From Mikania micrantha (Eukaryota > Streptophyta > Magnoliopsida > Asterales > Asteraceae), in NCBI GenBank assembly GCA_009363875.1, contig CM018691.1, forward strand, positions 41,537,399-41,601,398: a stretch of DNA of 64,000 nt, given 5' to 3'. Under the pieces are notes generated by a model. It did not search any database and was not told the DNA's origin. It saw nothing but the letters and a program-made list of their open reading frames with translations. A program made the translations under genes and the position numbers. Positions 22,599 through 35,437 of the stretch are shown here, piece after piece (position 1 is the stretch's first letter; each line of letters opens with the position of its first letter).

Positions 22599-23492
22599 TG
22601 TTGGGAATTGTAGTAACCATTTTAAACTTTTAATTAATCATATTAATTATAAAATCAGATTTTACGATAGCGGAAGTGATTAGGTTACACATTTTGTTTC
22701 ATAAACAAAATTCCCAAAACCAGGAATCCATTTACATACGAATAAACAGAAACAACCATACGGTGTTTAGAATTGACCTCAATGAAGAATCTCCAAAAAC
22801 ACACCTTGGATTCGATAGTAGTCTCGCTAGATGACTTGAATCACGAACCACGATCTCTATCGTGTATCACCGCAACAACCGTGTGCTCCAAAATCACCCT
22901 TGATGATTCGGCTATGGTGGCGGTGGCTAAATGGTGCTTGGCCGAAACCCTAGAGGAGAGGGGAGGTGGCCGTGAGGTAGAGAGAGAGAGAGTGGAAGAG
23001 TTTTGTGGTAAAAATGTGTGTAAAAAAGTGGTAGGTTGGATCTCCATTTAAAGTCAAATGAAGATCCACTTTTCTAGGAATTTTGAATTTACCAATTCAA
23101 AATTAATTTCCACCCTTTTTAATTTTACATTTTATTCAAATTAAACTCTTTTAATTTGTTTAAACTCTTTTAGTAATTAAACCATTTAATTACTACTCTC
23201 TAATATTACTAACTAACAATTAGTTAGTAACATTTAATTAAATGTCTAAAGTTTAACTAATTAAACTTTATCAATTTAATTATAATTAATTATCACAATA
23301 ATTAATTCCTCCAATATTATTATTATTTCACAAATAATAATAACACACCACTTTAAATAATTCGTGAAATTGAATATGTTTAAAACAAATTTTAGACATA
23401 ATCGCATTACTATATTTCAAAGTGTAACTCTTTGGATCGTACCCCGATAGCAACGTTGATATTATCGATGATCGGACATCATATATCTAACA
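22599..23492 (-). repeat. Copia 3' LTR
   Basis: 894 bp, the left copy of the copia LTR pair and downstream in the direction of transcription. It ends next to the polypurine tract at 23493. It contains a chance plus-strand ORF (22773-23051) that also occurs, altered, in the other LTR. Confidence 0.95.
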
Positions 23493-23503
23493 GACTCCCA
23501 CTT
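23493..23503 (-). promoter_or_regulatory. Copia polypurine tract
   Basis: The minus strand reads AAGTGGGAGTC directly before the 3' LTR, the standard primer for plus-strand DNA synthesis in Ty1/copia elements. Confidence 0.85.
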
Positions 23504-24362
23504 GGATGATTCATCGCATAATTCATTCAACGTAGACAGTGTTGAACACCTAGCTGCATCGCGCTGCCCCTAGCAGGGTATGACTTCTAAAGTCAACTAA
23601 ACTTTTAGTTCAAGTAACTATTTACTTAACTAAAATTATAGCCATGGTAACCTTTATCTATTTATCCTTTCCAATTGATATTCTTTGAACATGAGACATG
23701 GATCACATTTCATTCTCATATGTTGTTCAAACATTCTGATTATCGTTCTCCAATTTAAAATGGTCTAACAAACTACTCTTAGTTTGAGCACGGCCATGCA
23801 TTTACACCAGTTTAAATTAACGAGGGCGCCAGAATATCATCTCTTAATCATATAAGAGTATAGAATCCCTTCGGCAGCATACAACTCCCACTTAGTTTCA
23901 GAACCATTCCCAATCAAATATCCTTATTACTGCCCATTTTCAGAACAGCGTTAGATAAGATCAAAGAAACGACCTTAGACTAATGTCAGTTCTAATATGC
24001 TCCTTAGGTCTAAGGATATATATAGATCATACCATATTCAAAACTTCTTATGACAATGATCCATGAAGAACGTTTTGAAACGAGTTACGTCCGACATCAT
24101 TCTCTAATGTATGTCTATGAATCTTGGTCCTCAACGCTTTGAGCTTTTATCTTATAAACTAACCAAGCATTCAAGTAGTCTTAATTCAGATTGATTCGCA
24201 TGAATCTGATCGACTACGGACATTTAGAATACCATATTCAAAGATACTAAAACGTACAAAATATCGAATAAAGAAACAATATTTATTATGCATTTAACCA
24301 TTAAATCAAAATAAATATCCAATGTAACTTTAATTCGAAAGTACCCAAATACTAAATACAGA

Positions 24363-27300
24363 TCAAATCCAATCACTATCAAACCTAAGACCTATCTTCT
24401 CAACATGCTCCTCGTGTTTAGACAGAGGCATAGGCATAGTAAAGGGATCCGCTAGATTTTGATCTGTGTGAATTTTGTCTATCTTGATGTCTCCTCTTCC
24501 CACTACTTCCCTAATGTAGTGAAACTGTCTGAGTATGTGCTTTGACCTATGATGTGACCTTGGTTCCTTTGCCTGAGCAATGGCACCAGTGTTGTCACAT
24601 AGTATCTCTATTGGTTTCCTAATACTAGGAACAACACCGAGATCAGTCATGAATTCCTTCATCCAAGCAGCTTCTTTTGCAGCTTCCGAAGCAGCAATGT
24701 ATTCAGACTCTGTCGTGGATTGAGCAACAACACTTTGTTTCGAGCTCCTCCAAGTGATAGCTCCACCATTGAGGGTAAACACATACCCCAATTGTGATCT
24801 AGAATCATCTCGATCTGTTTGGAAGCTAGCGTCTGTGTAACACCTTACAGTCGGCTATTCTTCCATTCCTCCATAGATCAAGAACATATCTTTAGTTCTT
24901 CGCAAGTACTTTAATATGTTCTTCACAGCAGCCCAATGACTTTCACCAGGATTTTGCTGGTATCTACTTCTTATGCTCAAAGCAAATGATACATCGGGTC
25001 TAGTACATAACATGGCATACATAATTGAACCAATTGCAGAAGCATATGGAACTCTTTCCATTTTCTTCTTCTCCTCATTAGTTTTAGGAGATTGGCTACT
25101 ACTAAGTATTGTACCATGTGCCATGGGTAAGGTTCCTCTCTTGGAATCTTGCATTGAAAAACGTTTAAGAACTTTATCAATGTATGTACTTTGACTTAAC
25201 CCAATGAGTCGTCTAGATCTATCTCTATAGATTTTTGTTCCCAGAATATAAGCGGCATCGCCAAGATCTTTCATTGCGAAACATTTACTTAACCAAGATT
25301 TAACATCTTTTAGCATAGGTATATTGTTTCCAATGATCAGTATGTCATCCGCATACAAGATCAGAAAAGTAATATAGCTCCCATTAGCCTTCTTGTAAAC
25401 ACAAGGTTCGTCTTCGTTCTTGATAAAACCAAATTCTTTGATTTTCTGATCAAAACGAATATTCCAACTCCGAGATGCTTGTTTTAGTCCATAAATGGAC
25501 ATATTTAACTTACAAACCTTATTAGAATTCTTTGGATCTACAAAACCTTCAGGGTGCACCATATAGACATCTTCAGTAAGATGTCCATTTAGAAATGCGG
25601 TTTTGACATCCATTTGCCATATTTCATAGTCATAATATGCAGCTATGGCTAATAAGATTCTAATTGATTTAAGCATGGCTACTGGTGAAAAGGTTTTTTC
25701 AAAATCAACACCTTGAGTTTGTGTGAATCCTTTTGCTACCAGCCTAGCTTTGTAGGTTTGTACATTTCCATCCATGTCGGTCTTCCTTTTGAAGATCTAT
25801 TTACATCCTACAGTCCGACACTCGGGAGGAAGTTCAACCAAGTCCCATACATGGTTTTCATACATGGATTGCATCTCTGCATTCATAGCATCCTGCCATT
25901 TTGTGGATTCCGAATCCATAATGGCATCTTTGTAAGAAGTAGGTTCAGCTTGATCAACAATCAAGCTGTCGACATTTTCATGAAGTTCAATATATCTAAC
26001 AGGTTCATGTCGATCCTTAGTACTTCTACGGATGCTTGGAGTTATATCCATCTCTTGAGTCCTTTCAGATTCAAGTTCAACATCACTATGTTGTCTAGAT
26101 GTACTAGTTAGTGTATCGGTTATTTGAAATTCACGGATTTCATCTAAATCCACATTATATTCTCCAATCCCTCTAGCTAATAGTTCCTTTTCCAAAAAGG
26201 TAGCTCTCCTCTTAATGAAATCACGATTTTCATTGGGATTGTAGAAATAATAACCGATTGTCTTAGGGTATCCGACGAAAACAACTTTATCGCCTCGGGG
26301 ATCTAGTTTGTCTTGAGACTCTCGTGTAACATACGCGTTACATCCCCATACCTTAAGATAAGACACATTGGGTTTATTCCCATGCCATATCTCATATGGT
26401 GTCTTTTCAACTTTCTTTGTTGGAGCTAAGTTAACAATTCGTGCGGCGGTTTCAAGAGCAAAACTCCAAAAGGAGTGAGGTAAGTTTGTACGACACATTA
26501 TTGATCGAACCATATCTAATAGAGTTTGATTCCTCCTTTCAGACACACCGTTTAACTGTGGTGTTCCAGGGGGAGTAAGTTGTGAAACAATTCCACAATT
26601 TGTCAGATGTTCATCAAATTCTTGACTAAGATATTCACCTCCTCGATCCGATCAAAGTTTCTTAATCGTTCTACCTAACTGATTTTGTACTTCGTTTTGG
26701 TATCCTTGAACATTTCAAACGTTTCATGTTTATGCTTCATAAGATAAACATACTCATATCTACTGAAATCATTAGTAAATGTAACAAAGTATCTTTCTCC
26801 ATTTCTGGCAGTGGTTCTGAATGGACCACATACATCTGAATGTATTATCTCAAGTAGACCTTTGGCTTTTTGACTATTCCCTTTGAAGGGTTGTTTAGTC
26901 AACTTTCCACTTAAACATGATTCGCATTCATCAAAAGATTCCGAACCAGTTGAATCTAATATTCCTGAGGTTTGGAGTTTCTTCATGCGATTCTTGTTAA
27001 TATGTCCAAGCCTACAATGCCATAAGTACGTATCATTAAAATCCAATTTCATACGTTTATTGGAGATATTGTATATTTCGTTATTAGCATGGACATCTAT
27101 CTCATATATTCCATTATGAGGCTTTGCATCAAAATAAAACACACCATTCAAATATGCAGAAAAATAACCATTGTCATTAAAAGCATACTTAAAGCCATGT
27201 TCACACAAAGCTGAAACTGAAACAATATTCCTAGTCAAACTAGGAATAAAACAAACATTGTTCAAAACAAGTTCTAAACCATTAGGTAGTAAAAGAACAT

Positions 27301-28333
27301 ATTCTCCTACTGCCTTAACTGCAACCTTTTGTCCATTTCCCACATGGAGTTCCAGGTCGCCTGTTTTCAGCTTCCTAACCTTCCTTAGTCCCTGCAAATC
27401 ATTGCATATGTGAGAACCACATCCGGTGTCAAACACCCAAGATTTGCTAGAAAAATAGAAGATTTCCATAACGAAAATACCTGAGGTGCTTGCAGCAGAA
27501 CCCTTCTTCTGCTTTGTCTCAGTTAGGTATTTCGGGCAGTTTCTCCTCCAATGCCCAGTGTCATCACAATGAAAGCATTTGGCATCCTTTAGAGGTTTGG
27601 TTTTGGCAACAACCTTGCCTTTGCCCTTGCCCTTACCTTTCATGCTCTTCTTGCCCTTACCTTTGGATTTCTCAACTCGACCCCCTTTGATCATCAGCAC
27701 TGAACCAACTTTGTTAGAGCCTGGTATATTCATCTCAGCAGTTTTAAGCATCATATGCAACTCTGGGATAGTCTTGTTCCAAGCATTCATATTATAGTTC
27801 AAAGGGAACTGGTCATATGACTTTGGCAATGAATTGAGGATTATATTCCCAGCTAATTCATTTGTCAGTGGACACTCAAGACGTGCTAGATGATCAATGA
27901 AACCCTTCATCTTTAGTACATGAGTACTAACCGAAGAACCTTCTTGCATATGACAACCTAAGAGTGATCTTATCACTTCAAAGCGTTCATGTCGACTGTG
28001 TTGCTGAAACATTTCCAACAAATGCTGAATCATTTCATATGCCTTCATGTGTTCCAGACTCTTTTGGAGTTCTGGAATCATGGAAGCAAGCATCAAGCAA
28101 GAAACCTTGACAGAATCATCTACATGTTTGTCATAGGCTTTACGGGCTGCACCCGTAGCATTCACAGGTTCTTCAGGAATTGGTGTCTCAAGGACATACA
28201 ACTTGTTGTCGGCCCTGAGAACAATTCTCAGGTTATGATACCAATCCATGAAGTTGGAGTTGTTGAGCTTATCCTTCTCAAGGATAGACTTAAGAATAAA
28301 CGAGGAATTAGTGGAGTTTGCGTCAGCAGACAT
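24363..28333 (-). pseudogene. Copia gag-pol polyprotein with stops and a frameshift
   Basis: From ATG 28333 the minus strand gives gag (NNSNFMDWYHNLRIVLRADN near residue 25), a Lys/Gly-rich stretch, zinc knuckle CFHCDDTGHWRRNC, protease VFDTGCGSH, integrase zinc domain (WHCRLGH, CESC) and the start of the integrase core (HSDVCGPF). A base is lost near 26703, where MFKD should read on in frame, and a TGA follows at about 26660 before SDRGGEY. Integrase continues with NGVSERRNQTLLDMVRSIM. A TAG at about 25797 replaces Trp before IFKRKTDMDG. RT follows with AFLNGHLTEDVYM, YGLKQASRSW and YADDILIIGN. A TAG near 24855 precedes YTDASFQTD, and RNase H ends with QSTTESEYIAASEAAKEAAW. All catalytic motifs visible are intact; only the reading frame is damaged. 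Confidence 0.92.
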
Positions 28334-29629
28334 CTACAAATTTCAACATTATCGAATTTAGTATTTTCATGCTTGTCCTAATTATATTATGACCCATACA
28401 TAAATATTTTATTAGGAATGAGATCCTGCTTCGTTATAATCAATGAATGGCTTTAACACTCTCCATTGTTATGACTAGACAGGTAGGTAATGATTACCAA
28501 TTGTGTCTCCACACAACTCTCGGTTTTGGGGCTGGTTGACGGGTATAGTCGACCATTTGTACGTTTAACCCCAACTGCACCTACTTAACTCTTTAAGTGA
28601 TATTCCTCCTTAATTTGTAACTGAAAAACCAGCCTAAGTAACTTAGGAATCACGACTTTTCCTTTTACCAAAATCGTAGGCCCGGATGCAGGGTAAATCT
28701 CTAACACCGAGGGTTCGGATAAATTGGTTAAAGTGTTACTCATTAAAGATGGTGCAGAATATCCATTTTTAATAATTGGGATTTCTTTTATGTTTATTTA
28801 CCATTCGGGTCAAAAACATATTGGACGACTGGTAGCATGAAACAAGTCGTGCAATTTCTTTTAGTAAAATCCAATTTTACATGTGGTTTGCGTTTGCTTG
28901 AAACTCCTTTCAAACACTCGACTCGATTAATTTTATATACCCTATTTTAATCTAAGTCGGTAGTTTACGCGAACCGATTTTAAACTAACAAGTTTAAAAT
29001 ATTATTATAAAATAAACACTTTTACTTTATAATATGTTTTATCGTTTAAATAAAACAACCTTTTATTTAATTGCCTTTATAGTAATTATAAAACTCCTTT
29101 TATATTTACTATTGTTTTTAAAATTGTGACAAATATTTTGTTTTTGTTAGTTTCATATTTCCTAAATATTCACAACCACAAACAACAAAATATATAACTA
29201 TGATTTGAGCCATAATCTAATTTATTCGGTTTCGTTCGAGCCATTAAACGTAAACTGAATTAGGTCTAGGGTTTACAAATCAACGCCTTGATTGTAATCT
29301 CCCACTTGATCCAAGATCTCTATCTTCATGCTCCTTGAATGTCTTCAATTTGGTCTTTAAATCCATTTGATCGGTTACATAAATAAATTCTATCTATTTA
29401 CAAAATAGAAATCTAATCTATTACATTGGGTCCAAATACCCGTAAAAAATACATCCAATCAAAAATGAAAAACCAAAACATTACCACCATTCAAATGGGT
29501 CAAACCTAGGGCTCAAATCATCATAGTCACAATCAAACAATCAAAGGCTCGATCTTTTGTCAAACAAAACGTTTTTGACAAATAAAACACAAGATCGATT
29601 AACAACATGTTTAATCGCGTGTAAAAGCG
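28334..29629 (-). other. Copia untranslated leader
   Basis: About 1.3 kb between the primer-binding site and the gag start codon. It contains many short upstream starts and no conserved ORF. The length is ordinary for some plant copia lineages. Confidence 0.6.
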
Positions 29630-29641
29630 GCTCTGATACCA
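29630..29641 (-). promoter_or_regulatory. Copia primer-binding site (tRNA-iMet)
   Basis: The minus strand reads TGGTATCAGAGC one base after the 5' LTR end. It is complementary to the 3' end of initiator methionine tRNA, the usual primer of plant copia elements. Confidence 0.92.
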
Positions 29642-29642
29642 C

Positions 29643-30538
29643 TGTTGGGAATTGTAGAAACCATTTTAAACTTTTAATTAATCATATTAATTATAAAATC
29701 AGATTTTATGATAGCGGAAGCGATTAGGTTACACATTTTGTTTCATAAACAAAATTCCCAAAACCAGGAATCCAGTTACATACGAATAAACGGAAACAAC
29801 AATACGGTGTTTAGAATTGACCTCAATGAAGAATCTCCAAAAACACACCTTGGATTCGATAGTAGTCTCTCTAGATGACTTGAATCACGAACCACGATCT
29901 CTATCGTGTATCACCGCAACAACCGTGTGCTCCAAAATCACCCTTGATGATTCGGCTATGGTGGCGGTGGCTAAATGGTGCTTGGCCGAAACCCTAGAGG
30001 AGAGGAGAGGTGGCCGTGAGGTAGAGAGAGAGAGAGAGTGGAAGAGTTTTGTGGTAAAAATGTGTGTAAAAAAGTGGTAGGTTGGATCTCCATTTAAAGT
30101 CAAATGAAGATCCACTTTTCTAGGAATTTTGAATTTACCAATTCAAAATTAATTCCCACCCTTTTTAATTTTACATTTTATTTAAATTAAACTCTTTTAA
30201 TTTGTTTAAACTCTTTTAATAATTAAACCATTTAATTACTACTCTCTAATATTACTAACTAACAATTAGTTAGTAACATTTAATTAAATGTCTAAAGTTT
30301 AACTAATTAAACTTTATCAATTTAATTATAATTAATTATCACAATAATTAATTCCTCCAATATTATTATTATTTCACAAACAATAATAACACACCACTTT
30401 AAATAATTCGTAAAATTGAATATGTCTAAAACAAATTTTAGATATAATCGCATTACTATCTTCCAAAGTGTAACTCTTTGGATCGTACCCCGATAGCAAC
30501 GTTGATATTATCGATGATCGGACATCATATATCCAACA
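29643..30538 (-). repeat. Copia 5' LTR
   Basis: 896 bp, the right copy of the copia LTR pair and upstream in the direction of transcription. It carries a longer GA run (about 30024) than its partner. Confidence 0.95.
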
Positions 30539-31265
30539 GCTACGATTACAACACTTAATGTTTGTCTAATAAACTAGCATACACAGTAAAATGTTTGTAT
30601 AGCCGTAATGTTTGACTCGATTTAACTAGTATTCTCCCCTTATTTGAAAAGCTTGTAAAAGAGTTAAAGAGGGGCCGTAAACTCACTTTAGTAGTGATCG
30701 AAAAAGTAGTGCGTAAGCTCTTGCATCGCAGAGTAGTCGGTCACCGGCTACCTATATCGTATACCATATGTGAGTTCGTGTAAGCGACAATGTTCGTGTT
30801 CGTGTAAGCGACAGTGTTCGTGTTCGTGCTCGTGTTTGTGCTCAACAACCCTCGGTTGTTTTGTTTGTCCGTGTCGGTCCACATTGACCGGGTTTGCTCA
30901 TGTTGGTCCACATTGACCGTATTTGACCAAGTTTGACCTTGTCAAGTCAACGACCCGTTGGTGAACCGTGTGTCGGTTGTGAAACGTGTAACATTCGTGT
31001 TAGTGCTCGTTGTGTGCAAAACGCGCATGTCGCGACCATGGACAACTTACTATTTATAGTAAGTTTCCATTTATGGCAAGTTTCACAAATCATAACGTTT
31101 TTAAAGTTCTAGCATGCTTGTTAAGTCATACGTGATCATGTTAACACATAACACTTTGTTAAATGAAGTCAAATAGGCATACGAGTCACGTTTGCATACA
31201 AAAGTTTCCTAAAAAGGAAAGTTTCTAATTCTAGCATGTGCGATATCAGAAACCATCTAACTTAG

Positions 31266-33420
31266 TGTCACACCCCCATCTCTCGTCACCTGAGATGATG
31301 CCATTCGTCACTCTGAGAAAGTTGCGGAAGCATAGTGGTGATGTCTCAGAGATGAGGGGTGACTTACTTGATCCGATATCACAAGCACACAGATTAACTC
31401 AAAATAATTACATTACAGGGTTCCGTCATTACAACCAGTATCATAGTTTACAACTAAGTTTATTACACAACTGACTATTTAATTACTAGTGTTTGAAGTG
31501 TTGCCTCACCGACTGTCACTGTCTCCCTGCAAAAAGGTTTAATTTGAAAACGTCAGCACAAAGCTGGTGAGTTCATACAGTTCATGTTCCACAATATGAT
31601 ATGTTATATAAGTTCTCAAAATGTTCTATACAAGATAACCATGGGACCCGTATCTATTCCTTTTGGACTGATATGTTCTTGTTCTGTGAAGATACTACCC
31701 GTCGGTAAATATCTTAGTGCCTCATTGTCTTAATGTTTATCACTACATTAAGAAGTATTGGAAATAGATAACAAACATCTGCACCAAGGGGAGTTGCAAG
31801 CTCCCAGCAAATGGGTTGTCAGCCAATAGTACTATCAATGTTTTCTATTCGGCCCCACGCGGGTTCATTAGATACAGTTCAGAAATGAGGTCTTTCGATA
31901 CTGTGATAAAATTTTGTTCTACAGGCAAAATCCCATGAAATCCACAAGTTCTCAACAGTCACATGAAATCACGTAGATAACAGTGATACATATCATATGT
32001 TCAATAAAAGTTCAGTAGTGTTCCCCGATTGTTTATAAAAGATTAAAAATAAAAGGGGTTGTACGAAACTCACCTGGTAGTATAGAGGTAGAAAAATATC
32101 TCAAAGCTGATAACAAAGAGATGATTCTGCATTTAGTTATGTTTAATGAGTTATTTATGTTCTAACTTACTGATTAGATCTTTCTGAACGTTCAATGTCA
32201 AAGACATTCCTTGAAAAGTCATCAAACCGATATTAAGTATTTAATTGATTAATTTGTTATCATATCATACAATGTATGATAATGTAGGAACCTACATTGC
32301 ATTAGATTCCCAATACAAGGTTGATGACACTCTTGATTAATCAGAATAGTCTTGGATTAACCAAATAGTTAATGTTGTTGATTATAATGCTAAAACAGTT
32401 TCTAAATAATTTAATGGCTTAGGAATGATCAATCCTTGTTATTGATTACCCAAATATCATGAAATATCACAATATAGCATCAAAATAGGTGTAATAACCA
32501 GGTTTAACATACTAATCTGACTGTTATCATAAACATCAGATAATCGTTCTAATGAGTATGTTAATGATTGTGATTAGTTTGAAACACTTGGATTTAACCT
32601 TGCATTTCAAAGATTAATCCAACTAATCACCTACATTGTTATAATTAAATGGGTTAAACCATTATAATCATGGGTATGATTTCATGCAAACCGGGCATTA
32701 CAACGGATCAAAACAAGGATTTAACCGTTAAAACTTCGTGTTCTTTGTTTATAATCAATCCTAGTCATCATCTAGGCAATAATCAACAATCCTAACTATG
32801 TCATTACGTTCAAAAACAAGATCTAATCAATCAAAATCAAATTAGAAGGTTTAAACGGATCATTACCTAATCTGACGGATATCTGCGGTTAAAACAACGA
32901 TCAGGGCTTGTAGAAATGATTCCTGGTGCGATTTATGGCTTCTGATGGGCTTAGAATGGAGTTTGGATGGTGATTTGGTCGAGTTTTTCGCCTAGTGTGC
33001 GTCTGAGTTCGAAAGAAAATAAAATTATACAATCTGCATGAAATCTGATGAAGAAGATCAACTTTCTCCACCGCCACACCCGTCGCATACCGCGACCAGA
33101 AGCCCAATTTGGCTTCGCGTACCGCGAAGAAATCCGGAGAAATCTTAGATATTTTGCATTCATCGCATACCGCGGAGGACTCTTAACCCCTCCATCGCGT
33201 ACCGCGATGAGTCCAGTCGTCCAACACTTAGAAATTTTTCTTCGTTTTTCGATTTCGGACAATCCAGGAGTCCGTTTTGCACACAGTTTTCGCCCACGTT
33301 CCTCATTTCTTGCATACTATCGATCTGTAACAATTACAATCATTAAATCAACGTGGATTTCTAGAACGATCAAATGTGCCCACATCATTGATGACGTAAT
33401 TCTCGTGTGCAACTGTCACA
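31266..33420 (-). repeat. Chromovirus 3' LTR, full length
   Basis: 2155 bp, on the minus strand TGTGACAGTTGCAC to GGGGGTGTGACA. Visible from its 5' end are GAACGTGGGCGAAAAC (33303 downwards), four GCGTACCGCGATG-like words (33060-33220), TATAATTTTA (about 33021-33030), donor-like GATTAG|GTAATG (intron would start at 32866), GAACTCACCAGC (about 31565-31577) and acceptor-like TTTTTGCAG|GG (31527). Confidence 0.9.
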
Positions 33421-33440
33421 GTCTCCTCCTATTAGAGAAA
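33421..33440 (-). promoter_or_regulatory. Chromovirus polypurine tract region
   Basis: The minus strand reads AATAGGAGGAGAC immediately before the 3' LTR. It is preceded by TTTCGGGACGAAATTT (33442-33457), a phrase commonly found just upstream of the 3' LTR in plant gypsy elements. Confidence 0.75.
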
Positions 33441-33483
33441 TTTCGTCCCGAAATTTAGTGAAGACTCACATTATGACAATCAT

Positions 33484-34897
33484 TTATGAGAATAGATGTG
33501 GATACTTTGATTTAATTTGATCTTCACGTTCCCAAGTATATTCGGGTCCACGTTGCGAGTTCCATCGCACTTTAACGATTGGTATGCGACTACGTTTTAG
33601 CACTTTCATTTCTCGATCCATTATCTCTACTGGTTCTTCACTGAACTGAAGTTTTTCATCAATATGAATCTTTTCTAGAGGTACGATCAATGATTTATCA
33701 GTTAAGCAATTTTTCAGATTGGATACATGAAAGACATCGTGAATGTTACTGAGTTCAAGAGGTAATTCAAGTCTGTAGGCTACTGATCCAATTCGTTCAA
33801 GAATTTTGAATGGTCCTACAAATCTTGGTGAAAGTTTGCCTCTCTTTCCAAATCTGAAAATGCCCTTCCAAGGTGAAACTTTCAACATTACTCGATCACC
33901 TACTTGAAATTCTAGCGGTCTATGACGATTATCAGCATAACTCTTTTGACGATCGCGAGCAGCCTTAATTCGTTCTTGAATGAGTGCGATCTTATCAGTT
34001 GTTTCATGAATGAATTCTGGGCCTATGATTTGACTTTCACCTACCTCTGACCAACAGATAGGTGATCTACACTTGCGTCCATAAAGTACTTCAAATGGAG
34101 CGCATTGAATACTGGTATGGTAGCTGTTATTGTATGAAAACTCAACAAGGGGAAGATGAATATCCCAGCTACCTCCAAAATCAATCACACAGCTTCTGAG
34201 CATATCTTCAAGAGTTTGATTCGTTCGTTCAGTCTGCCCATCTGTTTGTGAATGATAAGCAGTGCTCATATTGATTTGTGTGCCCAGAGCATTCTGAAGA
34301 GTTTGCCAAAATCGTGACATAAATCGACTATCTCTGTCAGAAATGATAGAGATCGGTACTCCATGTCGAGATACAATCTCATTAACATAGAGTTTAGCGA
34401 GTCGATCCATAGAATAATCTTCTCGGATGGGTAAGAAATGCGCAGATTTAGTAAGGCGATCAACGATAACCCATATAGAGTCATGATTATGTGATGTTCT
34501 GGGTAATTTGGTAATGAAATCCATAGAGATCTGATCCCATTTCCACATAGGGATCTCAGGTTGTTGCAATAACCCAGAAGGTCGTTGATGTTCAGCCTTA
34601 ACTTTCAGACATGTTAGACATCGATCCACGTATTCAGCTATATGTTTCTTCATTCCAGGCCACCAGTAAAAATCTTTAAGATCTTTATACATTTTATCAG
34701 CACCTGGATGAATTGAATACCTGGATTTGTGCGCCTCATCCAAGATAATTGTTCGAGAGTTACCGAATAGAGGAACCCACATTCGGTTTCTGAAATACAG
34801 TATTCCATCAGCCTTGGTATCGAGTTTCTTGTCTAATCCCCTCAGTCCCTAAGCAGAATAGTTCATTGCTTGTAAAGCTTGTTGCTGAGCCTTTTTA
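33484..34897 (-). pseudogene. Chromovirus integrase with chromodomain, 5' truncated
   Basis: Reading starts at the deletion edge with KKAQQQALQAMNYSA, then a TAG near 34850, and continues open from RMWVPLFGN. Integrase zinc domain: H of EAHKSRYS, H of SIHPGA, and C..C of CLTCLK. The core runs WDQISMDFITKLP (first Asp), ISIISDRDSRF (second Asp) and AYHSQTDGQTERTNQTLEDM (Glu). The GPY/F module reads FVGPFKILERIGSVAYRLEL. A chromodomain-like C-terminus (IVKVRWNSQRGPEYTWERED) ends at 33484. Such chromodomains are thought to steer insertion to particular chromatin. The open part is 432 residues and the catalytic triad looks intact, but RT and RNase H are deleted. Confidence 0.92.
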
Positions 34898-35437
34898 ATC
34901 TGCGGTTAAAACAACGATCAGGGCTTGTAGAAATGATTCCTGGTGCGATTTATGGCTTCTGATGGGCTTAGAATGGAGTTTGGATGGTGATTTGGTCGAG
35001 TTTTTTGCCTGGTGTGCGTCTGAGTTCGAAAGAAAATAACATTATACAATCTGCATGAAATCTGATGAAGAAGATCAACTTTCTCCACCGCCACACCCGT
35101 CGCGTACCGCGACCAGAAGCCCAATTTGGCTTCGCGTACCGCGAAGAAATCCGAAGGAATCTTAGATATTTTGCATTCATCGCGTACCGCGGAGGACTCT
35201 TAACCCCTCCATTGCGTACCGCGATGAGTCCAGTCGTCCAACACTTAGAAATTTTTCTTCGTTTTTCGATTTCGGACAATCCAGGACTCCGTTTTGCACA
35301 CAGTTTTCGCCCACGTTCCTCATTTCTCGCATACTATCGATCTGTAACAATTAAAATCATTAAATCAACGTGGATTTCTAGAATGATCAAATGTGCCCAC
35401 ATCATTGATGACGTAATTCTCGTGTGCAACTGTCACA
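34898..35437 (-). repeat. Chromovirus 5' LTR, truncated (540 bp left)
   Basis: Aligns without gaps to 32881-33420. The breakpoint at 34898 joins promoter-side LTR sequence directly to integrase-side pol. It ends just short of the splice-donor-like site of the intact copy. Confidence 0.92.

Larger units (their letters stand above)
22599..30538 (-). mobile_element. Nearly full-length Ty1/copia retrotransposon, defective
   Basis: Two long repeats, 22599-23492 (894 bp) and 29643-30538 (896 bp), start TGTTGGGAATTG and end in CTAACA or CCAACA. By eye they differ at about 18 sites (roughly 2%), mostly transitions, plus a 2-bp GA indel. Flanks are GTTAC (22594-22598) and GCTAC (30539-30543), a 5-bp duplication with one transition. 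The element reads on the minus strand, so the 5' LTR is the right one. Order is 5' LTR, tRNA-iMet primer site, about 1.3 kb of leader, a single gag-pol frame, polypurine tract and 3' LTR. Three premature stops and one frameshift in pol make it non-autonomous. Confidence 0.95.
31266..35437 (-). mobile_element. Ty3/gypsy chromovirus (Tekay-like), internally deleted
   Basis: Bounded by a perfect CTTAG duplication (31261-31265, 35438-35442). On the minus strand it reads a partial 5' LTR (35437-34898), then about 1.5 kb of pol 3' end, polypurine tract, and full 3' LTR (33420-31266, 2155 bp). Both target duplications survive, so the loss happened after insertion. It removed the 3' part of the 5' LTR, the primer site, gag, protease, RT and RNase H. 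The two LTR copies differ at about 12 of 540 aligned bases. The same family is present at 1-1109. It sits inside the ATATT solo LTR. Confidence 0.93.

Noticed and set aside
22773..23051. 92-residue plus-strand ORF, repeated at 29817-30080
   Set aside because: It lies in the copia LTRs on the strand opposite to transcription and is altered between the two copies by an indel.
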